In this document: positions 28,559 through 37,349 of the stretch, one piece after another
Layout: every line of letters starts with the position of its first letter
Position numbering within the stretch: the stretch's first letter is position 1
From: Dehalococcoidia bacterium
GTDB taxonomy: Bacteria > Chloroflexota > Dehalococcoidia > Bin125
Direction: 5' to 3'
DNA length: 48,551 bases
NCBI GenBank assembly: GCA_022828105.1
Contig: JAJEJC010000002.1
Span: 1-48,551 of the forward strand
Notes under the pieces: generated by a model
Seen by the model: the letters and a program-made list of their open reading frames with translations, nothing else
The model's database searches: none
Told to the model about the DNA's origin: nothing
Made by a program: the position numbers and the translations under genes

Positions 28559-29212
28559 CTATGATCGCGCTCGACGTCCATCCAACCATCTGTTCACAAC
28601 CTCCAACGCCTCGTCCAGCACCGCCGCGGCATCCTGCCTGCCGTCGATCACGCAGACACGCTCCGGTTGCTCAGCCGCCAACATTCGAAAGCCGGCGTTG
28701 ACCCGCCCATGGAATGCAAGGTCCGCATCGCCGATCCGATCCGCCTGGGACGAACGAGCCCGCGCGCGGGCCAGGCCCAGCTCCGCGGGGATGTCCAGCA
28801 ACAAGGTCAGATCGGGCGTCAACCCCTGCGTCGCCGCCCGGTTCAGCGACGAAAGCCGCTCCAGATCCAGACCCCGGCCGAAGCCCTGATAGGCAAGCGT
28901 CGAATCGGAATAGCGATCGCTCAAGACGATCTCCCCCGCCGTCAGCGCCGGAATCAACACCTCCTGCACGTGCGACGCCCGAGCGGCCAGGAACAGCCAG
29001 GTCTCGTCCCAGTCGCTCATCGTGAGATCGGGGTCCAGCACGAGCGAGCGCAAGCGAGTGCCGAGGGCGGTGCCGCCCGGCTCGAACGTCATCTGCACAA
29101 CGCGGCCGGCCTGGCGCAGACACTCCGTCAATGACCGGGCCAGCGTCGTCTTGCCGGCGCCGTCACCACCCTCGACGGTGATGAACGCGCCCGGCAGGTC
29201 CTCAGCCGGCAT
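28559..29212 (-). CDS. tmk: Thymidylate kinase
   Basis: Tmk phosphorylates dTMP to dTDP, essential for DNA synthesis. The 217-residue product has the P-loop EGGDGAGKTT (14-23), FEPGGTALG (the DR(X)-equivalent EPGGT), and LSDRYSDSTLAYQG, the thymidine-binding DRY motif. The lid region ARARARSSQADRIG carries arginines. The ATG overlaps the end of the R3H ATPase gene by 11 bases and thrB starts 11 bases after its stop. Confidence 0.96.
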   Translation of the reverse strand: MPAEDLPGAFITVEGGDGAGKTTLARSLTECLRQAGRVVQMTFEPGGTALGTRLRSLVLDPDLTMSDWDETWLFLAARASHVQEVLIPALTAGEIVLSDRYSDSTLAYQGFGRGLDLERLSSLNRAATQGLTPDLTLLLDIPAELGLARARARSSQADRIGDADLAFHGRVNAGFRMLAAEQPERVCVIDGRQDAAAVLDEALEVVNRWLDGRRARS

Positions 29213-30854
29213 GGATCCGCACCCGACGGTTCGGCTCGCGCCCGCGGCTGACCGACTCCAGCGCCTGGTCGCTCGCCAACTGGTGTTGCAGCTTGCGGAT
29301 GTACGGGTTCTGCGGGGCCAGGTCGACCGACGACTGCCGGCCGGCGTGAATTTGTGAGATCGCTTCTTCCGCCTCCGACAATGCGGCGGTCACACTGTCG
29401 TTGGGCGCGTCGCCCTTGGACAGCGCCCGCAGGCTCTTTTCCATCTGCAGCACCGTGTTGTGCTTCAGCACGACCACCGGCAGCCGGCGCGACTCTGCGA
29501 GCCGCAACTCGGGCGGCCGACGCCGAAAGCCTGCTCGCAGGGTCATGACGACATCCGCTTCCTCAACCCGCTCTGCAATCGAGACGTTAGCGTCCGTCTC
29601 ACGAATCGCTTCGCGCAGCCGCGACAGCGAGACGCCCAGCGGATACACCTTGCGATGAGGACCGGACGGCGCACTCGCGGGCCGCGAACCGCGCCGCCGA
29701 CGCAGCGGCGCTTCGTGCGCTGATCCGTTGCCAAACGTCGCGCCGCTGCCGCGACCATGTCCGTTTCCGAACTCGCGATTGAAGATGTCATTGTTGGACG
29801 GCTCAATCCCCAATCCGACGCCGACCGCCACGCTCGACTCCAGCGCATCGGACGAAGTGTGGACCGCGCCGTCGTCGTCGACCTCTCGAATCTCCGCCGC
29901 GACCGATTCTCCGCGCAGCAGCGCGTCAACAGTGTTGCCGATCTCGGAGTGCACCGCCACGCGGGTGAACGACTGAATCTCGACCAGCACCTCAAAAGTC
30001 GGCGGCGCTTTGCGCTCCAGCACCGACTTGCGGGTCCCGCGCCGCCGCGCCTCCTCGTCCGACAGCGTCACCGTCTGGATCCCGCCGATCAGGTCGACCA
30101 ACGTCGGATTCAGCATCAGGTTGGCCAGCGTGTTGCCGTGTGCCGTCGCAACGAGCTGCACGCCGCGTTCAGCGATCGTGCGGGCCGCCTGCGCCTCCAG
30201 CTCCGTACCGATCTCATCGATCACGATCACTTCCGGCATGTGATTTTCCACCGCCTCGACCATGACCGAGTGTTGCAGTTCGGGACGCTCGACCTGCATG
30301 CGCCGCGCTCGCCCGATCCCGGCATGCGGGATGTCGCCGTCGCCGCCGATCTCGTTCGAGGTGTCCACGATCACCACGCGCTGCCCCCCGTCCGCGAGCA
30401 CTCGCGCCGCTTCACGAAGGATGGTCGTTTTGCCCACTCCCGGCCGGCCGAGCAGCAGGATCGAGCTGCCCGCCTTGACGAAGTCCTCGATCACCGCCAC
30501 CGAGCCCGACACCGCTCGTCCCACTCGCATCGTCAGTCCCACGACCTCGCGTTGTCGATTGCGAATGCAGGCAATCCGATGCAGCGTGCGAGGAATGCCG
30601 GCCCGATTGTCGGCCCCGAAGTCGCCAAGCTGCGACACCACAAGCTGTAGCTCGATCTGCGTCACCTCCGTGTCGCGCAACTCGACTTCCCCTCCCAGGT
30701 AGCGCGCGTAGGGACGCCGCCCCAGGTCGAGCACGACCTCCAACAACTCCTCCGCCTCGCCGCCCGCACAGACCGCCTGCCGGATTCCCTCCGGCAGTGT
30801 CGACAGCAAGACGTCCAAATCGTCACTTCGCGGCGGGTGAGTCAATGTCGCCAC
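29202..30854 (-). CDS. R3H-domain ATPase (SpoIIIAA/Ycf45-like)
   Basis: This is a 550-residue protein with a RecA-like ATPase of the SpoIIIAA/Ycf45 type: Walker A GRPGVGKTT (136-144), VIVDTSNEIGGDG (161-173) and Walker B VIVIDEIGTELEAQAA. A Gly-rich linker and a PilT-sized domain (YPLGVSLSRLREAI...) follow. At the C-terminus an R3H single-stranded nucleic-acid-binding motif lies within SVSRGREPNRRVRI. I start it at the GTG 30854, with AGGAGGG eight bases upstream and one base shared with the pdxT stop. SpoIIIAA itself is a sporulation secretion ATPase, but R3H versions occur in non-sporulating cyanobacteria and Chloroflexota and their role is not established. tmk overlaps its end. Confidence 0.88.
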   Translation of the reverse strand: MATLTHPPRSDDLDVLLSTLPEGIRQAVCAGGEAEELLEVVLDLGRRPYARYLGGEVELRDTEVTQIELQLVVSQLGDFGADNRAGIPRTLHRIACIRNRQREVVGLTMRVGRAVSGSVAVIEDFVKAGSSILLLGRPGVGKTTILREAARVLADGGQRVVIVDTSNEIGGDGDIPHAGIGRARRMQVERPELQHSVMVEAVENHMPEVIVIDEIGTELEAQAARTIAERGVQLVATAHGNTLANLMLNPTLVDLIGGIQTVTLSDEEARRRGTRKSVLERKAPPTFEVLVEIQSFTRVAVHSEIGNTVDALLRGESVAAEIREVDDDGAVHTSSDALESSVAVGVGLGIEPSNNDIFNREFGNGHGRGSGATFGNGSAHEAPLRRRRGSRPASAPSGPHRKVYPLGVSLSRLREAIRETDANVSIAERVEEADVVMTLRAGFRRRPPELRLAESRRLPVVVLKHNTVLQMEKSLRALSKGDAPNDSVTAALSEAEEAISQIHAGRQSSVDLAPQNPYIRKLQHQLASDQALESVSRGREPNRRVRIHAG

Positions 30855-31486
30855 TAACCGGACCCTCCTGCGGCCGCCAAGGCGGACCGAGACGCTTCCG
30901 CTGCATAGGCCTCGCACATCGCGATGAATCGCTCGTGCAATCGAGTGTCTTCTGTCAGTTCCGGATGAAAGGTGGTCGCCATGAGGGAGCGCCACTGCAC
31001 GGCCACCGGCTCGTGTTCCATCTCCGGACCCAGACGCAACAGCACCTCCACGCCGTCCGCAACCGAGCGAATCCGCGGCGCACGGATGAAGATCGCGTGC
31101 AGCGCACCGCCGCCCAACACGCCCGGCGAGAGGTCGGCCTCGAATGAGTCGATCTGCCGGCCAAAGGCGTTGCGTTCCACGGTCATCGGCACCAGGCGCA
31201 AACCAGGTCGATCGAGCGTGACAATCTCCTCGGCCAACAGGATGGCCCCGGCGCAGGTGCCCCAGATCGGTAGACCAGCGCGCGCGCGCTCAACGATTGG
31301 CTCGCGCAGACCATAGGCGATCATCAACCGAGCAATCGTGGTGCTCTCCCCGCCTGGAATGATCAGACCGTCGACGCGGCTCAACTGCTCGGCCGTTCGT
31401 ACCTCAAGCACATTGGCGCCGACGCGTCGGACCGCCGCCGCGTGCTCGGCGAAATCCCCCTGCAGGGCCAACACGCCGACAACCAT
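30854..31486 (-). CDS. pdxT: PLP synthase glutaminase subunit PdxT
   Basis: PdxT hydrolyses glutamine and channels ammonia to PdxS for pyridoxal 5'-phosphate synthesis. From the ATG at 31486 the product is 210 residues and begins MVVGVLALQGDFAEHAAAV as the family does. PGGEST (45-50), the nucleophile Cys78 in GTCAGAIL, and ATTFHPELTEDTR with the His-Glu pair are present. Two in-frame ATGs upstream (31513, 31570) would extend it, the last overlapping the pdxS stop by seven bases, so the start is uncertain. The R3H ATPase gene follows with a one-base overlap. Confidence 0.93.
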   Translation of the reverse strand: MVVGVLALQGDFAEHAAAVRRVGANVLEVRTAEQLSRVDGLIIPGGESTTIARLMIAYGLREPIVERARAGLPIWGTCAGAILLAEEIVTLDRPGLRLVPMTVERNAFGRQIDSFEADLSPGVLGGGALHAIFIRAPRIRSVADGVEVLLRLGPEMEHEPVAVQWRSLMATTFHPELTEDTRLHERFIAMCEAYAAEASRSALAAAGGSG

Positions 31487-31563
31487 CGAACCCAAACGCT
31501 CAGCCTCGCCCATGCTGTTCGTACTCAACGCAGTCACCAGCTCCAATCGCTTGCGGGTCCCGT

Positions 31564-32451
31564 TCACCATCCCCGCTTGGCCAGAATCTCGGACTCGGGA
31601 ATCTTGTCAATCTCGAGCCCGGGCATCGCACTGGGCAGATCGGTCGACACATCCGCCAGGATGTCATCGTCCTCATAATGCGTGACTGCGCGCACGATTG
31701 CGTTCGCCATTCGGGCCGGCTCTTCCGACTTGAAGATGCCGCTGCCGACAAACACGCCGTCTGCGCCCAGCCGCATCATTAGGGCGGCGTCGGCCGGTGT
31801 CGCGACCCCGCCGGCGGCGAAATTGACGACCGGCAAGCGGCCCATTTCACGCGTCTGCCTGACCAACTCGACCGGCGCGCCGATATCTCGCGAGTACGAG
31901 ACCAGTTCCTCGTCGCCCATGCTCTGGAGCCGGCTGATCGCTCCCTGCACGGCCCGCATGTGCCGCACCGCCTCAACGATGTTGCCCGTGCCCGCCTCGC
32001 CCTTGGTGCGAATCATGGCCGCGCCCTCGGCGATCCTGCGCAGCGCCTCGCCCAGATCGCGGCAGCCGCAAACGAACGGCACGGCGAACTGGTGCTTGTT
32101 GATGTGAAACGACTCATCGGCCGGCGTCAGCACCTCCGACTCGTCGATGTAGTCCACGCCCAGCGCCTCGAGTATCGACGCTTCGACGAAGTGCCCGATG
32201 CGCACCTTGGCCATGACCGGAATCGAAACCGCGTCGATGATCCCGCGGATCAGCGACGGATCCGACATCCGCGCAACCCCGCCGGACGAACGGATATCGG
32301 AAGGCACGCGTTCCAGCGCCATCACCGAGCACGCGCCCGCCTCCGCCGCGATCCGCGCGTGCTCCGGCGTGACCACATCCATGATCACGCCGCCCTTGAG
32401 CATCTGCGCCAACCCGGCCTTGACGGTCTGCGTTGCGGTTTCAACTACCAT
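31564..32451 (-). CDS. pdxS: PLP synthase lyase subunit PdxS
   Basis: PdxS forms pyridoxal phosphate from ribose 5-phosphate, glyceraldehyde 3-phosphate and ammonia. The 295-residue protein is highly conserved: [24 protein letters not shown] N-terminus, Lys82 in [11 protein letters not shown], Lys150 in [12 protein letters not shown], and the C-terminal [24 protein letters not shown] phosphate loop. Its ATG has GAGAGGTGAGG upstream. It leads the pdxS-pdxT pair; a possible -10 TAGACT lies about 37 bases before the start codon without an obvious -35. Confidence 0.97.
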   Translation of the reverse strand: MVVETATQTVKAGLAQMLKGGVIMDVVTPEHARIAAEAGACSVMALERVPSDIRSSGGVARMSDPSLIRGIIDAVSIPVMAKVRIGHFVEASILEALGVDYIDESEVLTPADESFHINKHQFAVPFVCGCRDLGEALRRIAEGAAMIRTKGEAGTGNIVEAVRHMRAVQGAISRLQSMGDEELVSYSRDIGAPVELVRQTREMGRLPVVNFAAGGVATPADAALMMRLGADGVFVGSGIFKSEEPARMANAIVRAVTHYEDDDILADVSTDLPSAMPGLEIDKIPESEILAKRGW

Positions 32452-32593
32452 CGCCTCACCTCTCGTGGTTGCAATTGGAATCAGTCTATCGCGCGGATCG
32501 CGAGATCATGAGCGGACAAGTACCCCCCGATCTGGATTGTGCCGCACACACCGCAGTGCACATCGCAATGCGGTTCGGCTGCGCACAGGCCAC

Positions 32594-33409
32594 CTAAGCA
32601 GTGGCGATGGCGGTCTCCAGTTCCTCGACCTCGGCGCCGCCCGCCATCAGATAGGCGAGGCTCTCCAGCGTCAGCGTCTCGCTGCGTCGATCCTCCACCA
32701 ACCGCCCGCGCTGAAAGACCAGAAACCGGTCGCCGACCCAGAACGCGTGCTGCGGCTTCGGTGTGACCAGCACAACCGCAGTCCCCCGCTGGGCGGCGCG
32801 GCGAATTAGCCGCAGGACCGCGCCGGACTGCCGCACACCGAGGGCCGAAGTCGGCTCATCCAGGATCAACACCCGCGCGCCGTAGTACAACGCCCGCGCG
32901 ATCGCCAACCCCTGCCGCTCGCCGCCCGAGAGCGTGTGAGCCGCGCGATCGGGATCGCCGAGGTCGACGCCCAGCTTTTCCAGTTCGGTCTGCATGGCCT
33001 GCTTGGCGTACGCCACGTCGAAGCGCTGGAAGATGCCCCAACCCTTGACCGGTTCGGCGCCCATGAAGAAGTTCCGCCACAGCGACATCAACGGCGCCAG
33101 CGCCAGATCCTGGTAGACGGCCACAATGCCCTGAGACCGGGCCTGGCGCGGCGAACTGAACTCCGTCTCCTTGCCATCCAGCAGAATCTGGCCGGTGCTG
33201 GGCGAAATGAGCCCGCACAGCATCTTGATGAAGACCGACTTCCCTGCGCCGTTGTCGCCTACTACGCAACTCACCTCGCCCGCGCGCAACGAGACGTTCA
33301 CATCGTCCAGCGCCAGGACGGAGCCAAACCGCTTACTCAGTCCGCGCACCTCAAGCACCGGCGGCTCGGCGTCGCCGGCGTCGGGCGCCTGAGTGGTCTC
33401 GTTCGTCAT
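32594..33409 (-). CDS. Sugar-type ABC transporter ATPase, H-loop variant
   Basis: This single-domain ATPase (271 residues) is of the FrcA/simple-sugar importer type. Walker A GDNGAGKS (51-58), Q-loop Gln100, signature LSGGERQ (160-166) and Walker B LILDEPTS (181-188) are intact. The H-loop, normally ISHN or ITHN, reads VTPKPQHAF with Pro217 in place of the switch histidine. The ATG has GGAG upstream. It closes an operon with a permease and two binding proteins. The substrate is not evident from sequence; ribose, xylose or fructose-like sugars are typical. Pro at the H-loop may slow ATP hydrolysis. Confidence 0.92.
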   Translation of the reverse strand: MTNETTQAPDAGDAEPPVLEVRGLSKRFGSVLALDDVNVSLRAGEVSCVVGDNGAGKSVFIKMLCGLISPSTGQILLDGKETEFSSPRQARSQGIVAVYQDLALAPLMSLWRNFFMGAEPVKGWGIFQRFDVAYAKQAMQTELEKLGVDLGDPDRAAHTLSGGERQGLAIARALYYGARVLILDEPTSALGVRQSGAVLRLIRRAAQRGTAVVLVTPKPQHAFWVGDRFLVFQRGRLVEDRRSETLTLESLAYLMAGGAEVEELETAIATA

Positions 33410-33430
33410 CTTCGCTCCAACTCCAGTCGG

Positions 33431-34471
33431 TTAACCCGACCTCGCGGTACGCACTCGCTCGCCCACGATGTGGTTGATCAGCGTGGCGACCAGCAATAAC
33501 ACGCCCAGGAACGCCCAGCGCCAGTCGGAGTTCCACCCCGCGTGGGGAATCCCGACGAATGCGATCCCCCAGATCAGTGCGCCGATCGCCGGACCGACCG
33601 CCGAGCCGTAGCCGCCGGCCATCCGGCATCCGCCGACTACCGCCGCAATGATGTAGAAGAACTCCTGCCCCACTCCCTGCCCGGCCTGTACCGACGTGTA
33701 GCGAATCGCGCTGCTCACGCCGACGAACCAGGCTGCCCCGGCGGTCAGCATGAACAGCCCAATCTTGGTGCCATTGACCGGCACCCCAACCGCGCGCGCC
33801 GCGTCTCGGTCGCCGCCGGACGCAAAAATCCAGTTGCCAATCTTGGTGCGCCACAGGATCCACGTCGCGATCAGAATGAACGCCGCCCACCAGATCAGCG
33901 ATACCCGAAAGTCGGATGGCGCGGTACCGAACACCGTCGCCACGATGGTGTGCAACGAGTCGTATCCGCCCGCGTCGTCGATGTTCTCGATTAGCGCATC
34001 GCCGGTGAAGTACTTGGACAGCGCCACGTTCGCTCCGCGCAGGCCGAAGAAGGTTCCCAACGTAATCACAAACGAGGGGAGGCCGGTCCAGACGACCAGG
34101 ACGCCATTCCAAAGTCCCAGCGCCAGGCAAGCCAGCAGCGACAGAAAGACGGCTGCCCAGAGGTTCATACCCCACTCGGTCGCCATCACCCCCAGCAGCG
34201 CTCCCGCCGTGCCCACCATGACACCGGCGGAGAGGTCGAACTCTCCGCTGATCATCAGCAGCCCGACGGCGACCGCAATGATCCCGTACGGCCAGGCGGT
34301 GTCCAACACCCGCGCAATCGTCGGGACTTCCAACATTGCGCCCGAGCTGGCAATGCTGAAGAAAATGAACAGCAACGCTGCCGCAACCAGCGATCCGAGC
34401 TCGGGACGCAGTACTGCGGTTCTCACCCATGGGCGCGCATTGCCGTATGCCGGTAGCTGCAATAGTGACAC
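33431..34471 (-). CDS. Sugar ABC transporter permease
   Basis: This 346-residue membrane protein has about nine hydrophobic segments and belongs to the RbsC/XylH permease family (BPD_transp_2). The diagnostic loop is ISGEFDLSAGVMVGTAGALLG, with GEFDLSAG for the family's GxIDLSVG. A second conserved region GAIAGVG-like appears as IIAAVVGGCRMAGGYGSAVG. I choose the GTG at 34471, which has AGAGG five bases upstream; a TTG at 34489 would add six residues. It lies between the second binding protein (33 bases upstream) and the ATPase (21 bases downstream). Confidence 0.92.
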   Translation of the reverse strand: MSLLQLPAYGNARPWVRTAVLRPELGSLVAAALLFIFFSIASSGAMLEVPTIARVLDTAWPYGIIAVAVGLLMISGEFDLSAGVMVGTAGALLGVMATEWGMNLWAAVFLSLLACLALGLWNGVLVVWTGLPSFVITLGTFFGLRGANVALSKYFTGDALIENIDDAGGYDSLHTIVATVFGTAPSDFRVSLIWWAAFILIATWILWRTKIGNWIFASGGDRDAARAVGVPVNGTKIGLFMLTAGAAWFVGVSSAIRYTSVQAGQGVGQEFFYIIAAVVGGCRMAGGYGSAVGPAIGALIWGIAFVGIPHAGWNSDWRWAFLGVLLLVATLINHIVGERVRTARSG

Positions 34472-34504
34472 CGCGACCTCTGTTCTCAAGCGGATTCCCG
34501 CAAT

Positions 34505-35557
34505 TTACTCGGTCGAGCCTCCGCCGGCACTGTTCAGCGCGTCGGAGCGTTGGAGGGCGCTTCGTACGCGCTCGACATTGCCCTCGTCCACGAATCCCGG
34601 GCCCAGCAGCACACCGCGGCCCGCAATCCACTGCAAGAGCGCATCCGCCAGCTCATCGCCCTGCGTGCGGCGTGAGTACTCGGTCAACCTGGAGTAGGCG
34701 ACCGGCAGGTAGCCCTGGAGATACGGCTGCTGGTCGACTGCAAACAGCACCGCGCCGCTCTCAATCGCGTCCAGGACGACGTCATTAAGTTCAAACACCG
34801 CGTGGAACAGCGATCGCGCATCGGTCGCGCGTATCCGATCAATCGCGTGCGAGGCCTCGCTCATCAGCAATGTGTTCATGGTCAGCACCGCGTCAATCGA
34901 CGGTTCTTCCCGCAAGGCCGCCTCGATCCGGTCGCCGACAGCCTCTTCCGGACTGACGTGGAGTTCCGTCAAGGCGTCGACTCGCTGGCCTGCCCTCGAA
35001 CAGCGCGTGTCGAGCGCGACATTCCGTTCTTCGTGTTTCACGCAGAGCAGATGCGTGGCGCCGGCCTCGCGGAGCCGATCGCCAACCGCGAGTCCGGCCA
35101 CCGTCTCCACTTGTCCAAAGTAGGAATCGACACCCAGTTCCGCGCCGATCGCGTCACCCGCGTTAATCACGTAGACGGTGATGCCGATGAGCAGCGCGTC
35201 ACTCACCACCTCGGCTACCGGATCCGGATCGGACAGGCTCACGACAATCACGTCGAAACCCTGCTGAACAGCTTCGTCGATCAACCGCACGCGTTCGCTG
35301 CCGTCGGGCGTCGAGCGCCAGAACAGGTTCACGTCGAACGTCCGCGCCGCGTCCTCTGCGCCGGCGCGAACCTCTGCCCAGAACGGATCGCCGGGAGCGC
35401 CGTGCACAATGATGGCCACCGACATCGGCACGGAATCACCGAGCGCCAGCCGCTCCCGGGCCGCCTCGGCGCACGCGGTAGCGATCAGTACGACCGCGGC
35501 CAGTCCAAGCAGCGCACTCAAACGAGTCAGACTCCCCCTTCGCACGACTGCCGTCAT
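34505..35557 (-). CDS. Sugar ABC transporter substrate-binding lipoprotein (copy 2)
   Basis: This 350-residue periplasmic-binding-protein type protein is of the ribose/LacI fold (Peripla_BP_4): SVAIIVHGAPGDPFWAEVRAGAEDAA, GFDVIVVSLSDPDPV and FAVDQQPYLQGYLPVAYSRL. The N-terminus has an Arg-rich start, a hydrophobic stretch and ATAC with Cys29, a weak lipobox. Its ATG shares one base with the stop of the upstream paralogue (35557-36603), to which it is similar throughout. Both probably serve the downstream permease and ATPase. The specific sugar is unknown. Confidence 0.9.
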   Translation of the reverse strand: MTAVVRRGSLTRLSALLGLAAVVLIATACAEAARERLALGDSVPMSVAIIVHGAPGDPFWAEVRAGAEDAARTFDVNLFWRSTPDGSERVRLIDEAVQQGFDVIVVSLSDPDPVAEVVSDALLIGITVYVINAGDAIGAELGVDSYFGQVETVAGLAVGDRLREAGATHLLCVKHEERNVALDTRCSRAGQRVDALTELHVSPEEAVGDRIEAALREEPSIDAVLTMNTLLMSEASHAIDRIRATDARSLFHAVFELNDVVLDAIESGAVLFAVDQQPYLQGYLPVAYSRLTEYSRRTQGDELADALLQWIAGRGVLLGPGFVDEGNVERVRSALQRSDALNSAGGGSTE

Positions 35558-36603
35558 TATTCACCGCCCAACTGTGGGAATCGCCGCGCGTTGGACTTGT
35601 CCACGAAACCGGGTCCGGTCACCAACCTTCCCGATGCGGCCCATCGTTCCATGCCATTCAAAATCCCGTGAGTCGCCTCGGTCGGTTCCAGCGAGAAGAT
35701 GTAGGCGTACAGGATCGGTAAGAATCCCTGCAAGTAGGCCTGTTGGTCAACCGCAAACAGCACGTCTCCCGCTTCGATCGATTGCAAAATCGCAGGCGAT
35801 ACGTCGAACGTCGCAAGTCTCGCCTGCGATCCCGACGACCCAATTGCGCCCAACGCCAGTTCGGCGATCGTCGAGTTGAGCGCCAGCACGCCGTCGATGC
35901 TCTCATCGGCCTGCAACACCGCGGCGATCTCTCCCGTGGTCGAGATTCGATCCGCCGTCCCAGTCACGAACAGCCGCTCCATCGATCCGCCGGCCGCTTC
36001 CATTGCCAGGCCCGCATTGGCGCAGCGCGACTCGAGACCGACGTTGCCGGCCTCGTGGATGAGGCAAAGCAGCTTGGTCACCCCTTCCGACACCAATCGC
36101 TCACCCGCGCCCAGCCCGGCCACGCCGTCAGGCTGTCCGAAGTGCGTGACGGCGCCAAACTCCCTGCCGCGTTCCTCGCCGGAGTTGATCGTCATGACGG
36201 TCAATCCTGCGCGCACCGCCGAACGGATAGAGTCTTCCAGCGCGTCCGGGTCGGCCAGCGAGACGATCAGCAAGTCGTAGCCGAGCGCCACAACGTTGTC
36301 GACCAGGCGCACCTGTTCGTTGACGTTGCCGTCGCCGTCGTAGAGGAGATCGATGCCGAACTCGCGCTGCGCCGCAAATGCACCGGCCGCTACTTCGTCC
36401 CAGAACGGATCGCCGATCCCCCCGTGGGTGATCATCGCCACTCGGACATCCGTCTGCGGGAGCGCGCCGGTGCCGGCGAGCAGCGCCGTTTCCCGGTCGA
36501 CCCGGCAGACATGCGCCGCGACCATGATCAACGCAATCAGACCGGCCAGCGCCGCCCAACGCAACCAGCCTTCACTCGCCAGTCGTTCAATCCTCCGTAC
36601 CAA
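35557..36603 (-). CDS. Sugar ABC transporter substrate-binding protein (copy 1)
   Basis: This 348-residue protein is paralogous to the next gene and has the same Peripla_BP_4 fold: VRVAMITHGGIGDPFWDEVAAGA, GYDLLIVSLADPDALEDS and LFAVDQQAYLQGFLPILYAY. A hydrophobic segment at about 16-31 could be an uncleaved anchor or signal; HVC at 31-33 is a poor lipobox. The start is a TTG at 36603 with GAGG seven bases upstream. It leads the importer operon. The divergent metallophosphoesterase gene begins 112 bases away, and the gap holds two inverted repeats. Confidence 0.88.
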   Translation of the reverse strand: MVRRIERLASEGWLRWAALAGLIALIMVAAHVCRVDRETALLAGTGALPQTDVRVAMITHGGIGDPFWDEVAAGAFAAQREFGIDLLYDGDGNVNEQVRLVDNVVALGYDLLIVSLADPDALEDSIRSAVRAGLTVMTINSGEERGREFGAVTHFGQPDGVAGLGAGERLVSEGVTKLLCLIHEAGNVGLESRCANAGLAMEAAGGSMERLFVTGTADRISTTGEIAAVLQADESIDGVLALNSTIAELALGAIGSSGSQARLATFDVSPAILQSIEAGDVLFAVDQQAYLQGFLPILYAYIFSLEPTEATHGILNGMERWAASGRLVTGPGFVDKSNARRFPQLGGE

Positions 36604-36639
36604 CGCGCTGCCTCTTCCCCATCCCGCCGCACCGACTGT

Positions 36640-36654
36640 TGATCGCCGTGATCA
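36640..36654. promoter_or_regulatory. Palindrome TGATC-N5-GATCA upstream of the importer operon
   Basis: TGATC (36640-36644) and GATCA (36650-36654) flank GCCGT. It lies 37-51 bases before the TTG start of the importer operon and could be an operator. It is a short palindrome, so chance is possible. Confidence 0.25.
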
Positions 36655-36692
36655 TCGTCAGGGCTGCAACACTTGTACGGCCGAGCCGGTGC

Positions 36693-36715
36693 GGTTGACC
36701 GCTAGGCTATCAACC
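36693..36715. promoter_or_regulatory. Inverted repeat around the metallophosphoesterase -10 box
   Basis: GGTTGA (36693-36698) and TCAACC (36710-36715) form a perfect inverted repeat with an 11-base centre CCGCTAGGCTA that contains the -10-like TAGGCT at 36703-36708. TAGGCT ends seven bases before the ATG at 36716, so a leaderless start is likely. A dimeric regulator could bind here and block the promoter. Confidence 0.35.
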
Positions 36716-37291
36716 ATGCGCATTGGTCTCATCTCCGACACGCACGTGCCCGAGGCGGGAACCGAGCTGTGGCCGCAGCTCTGGGACCGCATCGCGACCG
36801 CCGACGTCCTGTTGCATGGCGGCGACATCCACGACATCGCCCTGATTGACAAGCTGGAGCAGGTCGCGCCGATCTACGTCGCGCGCGGCAACGGTGACGA
36901 CGGCTCCGGCGGCCGACCCGTGCAGCCCGAGGACCCGCGCCTGCGCGAAGCCTGGAACCTTGAGTTTGAGGGCTTCCGCTTCGGACTGACGCACGACATG
37001 GCGTTGCCCGAGTGGCCGCCGTATCGGACCGTCGAGTCGATGATGGAGCACTACTTCGGCGGCCCTCAACACGTCGTCGTGCACGGCGACACCCACGTCG
37101 CCTCGATCGAGACCATACGCGGTGTGTTGTTGATCAATCCGGGCAGCCCGATGTACCCGCGCAATCTCGACACGAGGTTGGGCACGCTCGGCTTCATCGA
37201 GATCGAAGACGGACGTCTGCACGCCTGGCTCGAGCAACTCGACGAACACGGCTCCCACCTAATCCGCGAACAGCCCAAGTACGTCTACTGA
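36716..37291 (+). CDS. YfcE/MJ0936-type metallophosphoesterase
   Basis: This 191-residue protein is a calcineurin-like phosphoesterase of the YfcE type (phosphodiesters, substrate unknown). The metal motifs in order are SDTH (7-10), GGDIHD, RGNGDDG, GLTHD and HGDTHVAS. The last is usually GHTH; here Asp replaces the first His, so the metal site is a variant. The start is the ATG at 36716; no ribosome-binding site precedes it, but a -10 box lies seven bases upstream. It is the first gene of the plus-strand island and is separated from the next by 58 bases. Confidence 0.9.
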   Translation: MRIGLISDTHVPEAGTELWPQLWDRIATADVLLHGGDIHDIALIDKLEQVAPIYVARGNGDDGSGGRPVQPEDPRLREAWNLEFEGFRFGLTHDMALPEWPPYRTVESMMEHYFGGPQHVVVHGDTHVASIETIRGVLLINPGSPMYPRNLDTRLGTLGFIEIEDGRLHAWLEQLDEHGSHLIREQPKYVY

Positions 37292-37312
37292 CGCGCCGCT
37301 CGCGGCCCCGAG

Positions 37313-37343
37313 TTGACGACCATCGCGGCGCAGCCAATACGCT
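37313..37343 (+). promoter_or_regulatory. Candidate leaderless promoter of the usp-trkA-pheA-mutM operon
   Basis: TTGACG (37313-37318) and TACGCT (37338-37343) are separated by 19 bases. The -10 box ends six bases before the ATG at 37350. No ribosome-binding site precedes that ATG. The spacing fits a transcript that begins at or next to the start codon. Confidence 0.4.
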
Positions 37344-37349
37344 ACGGAT

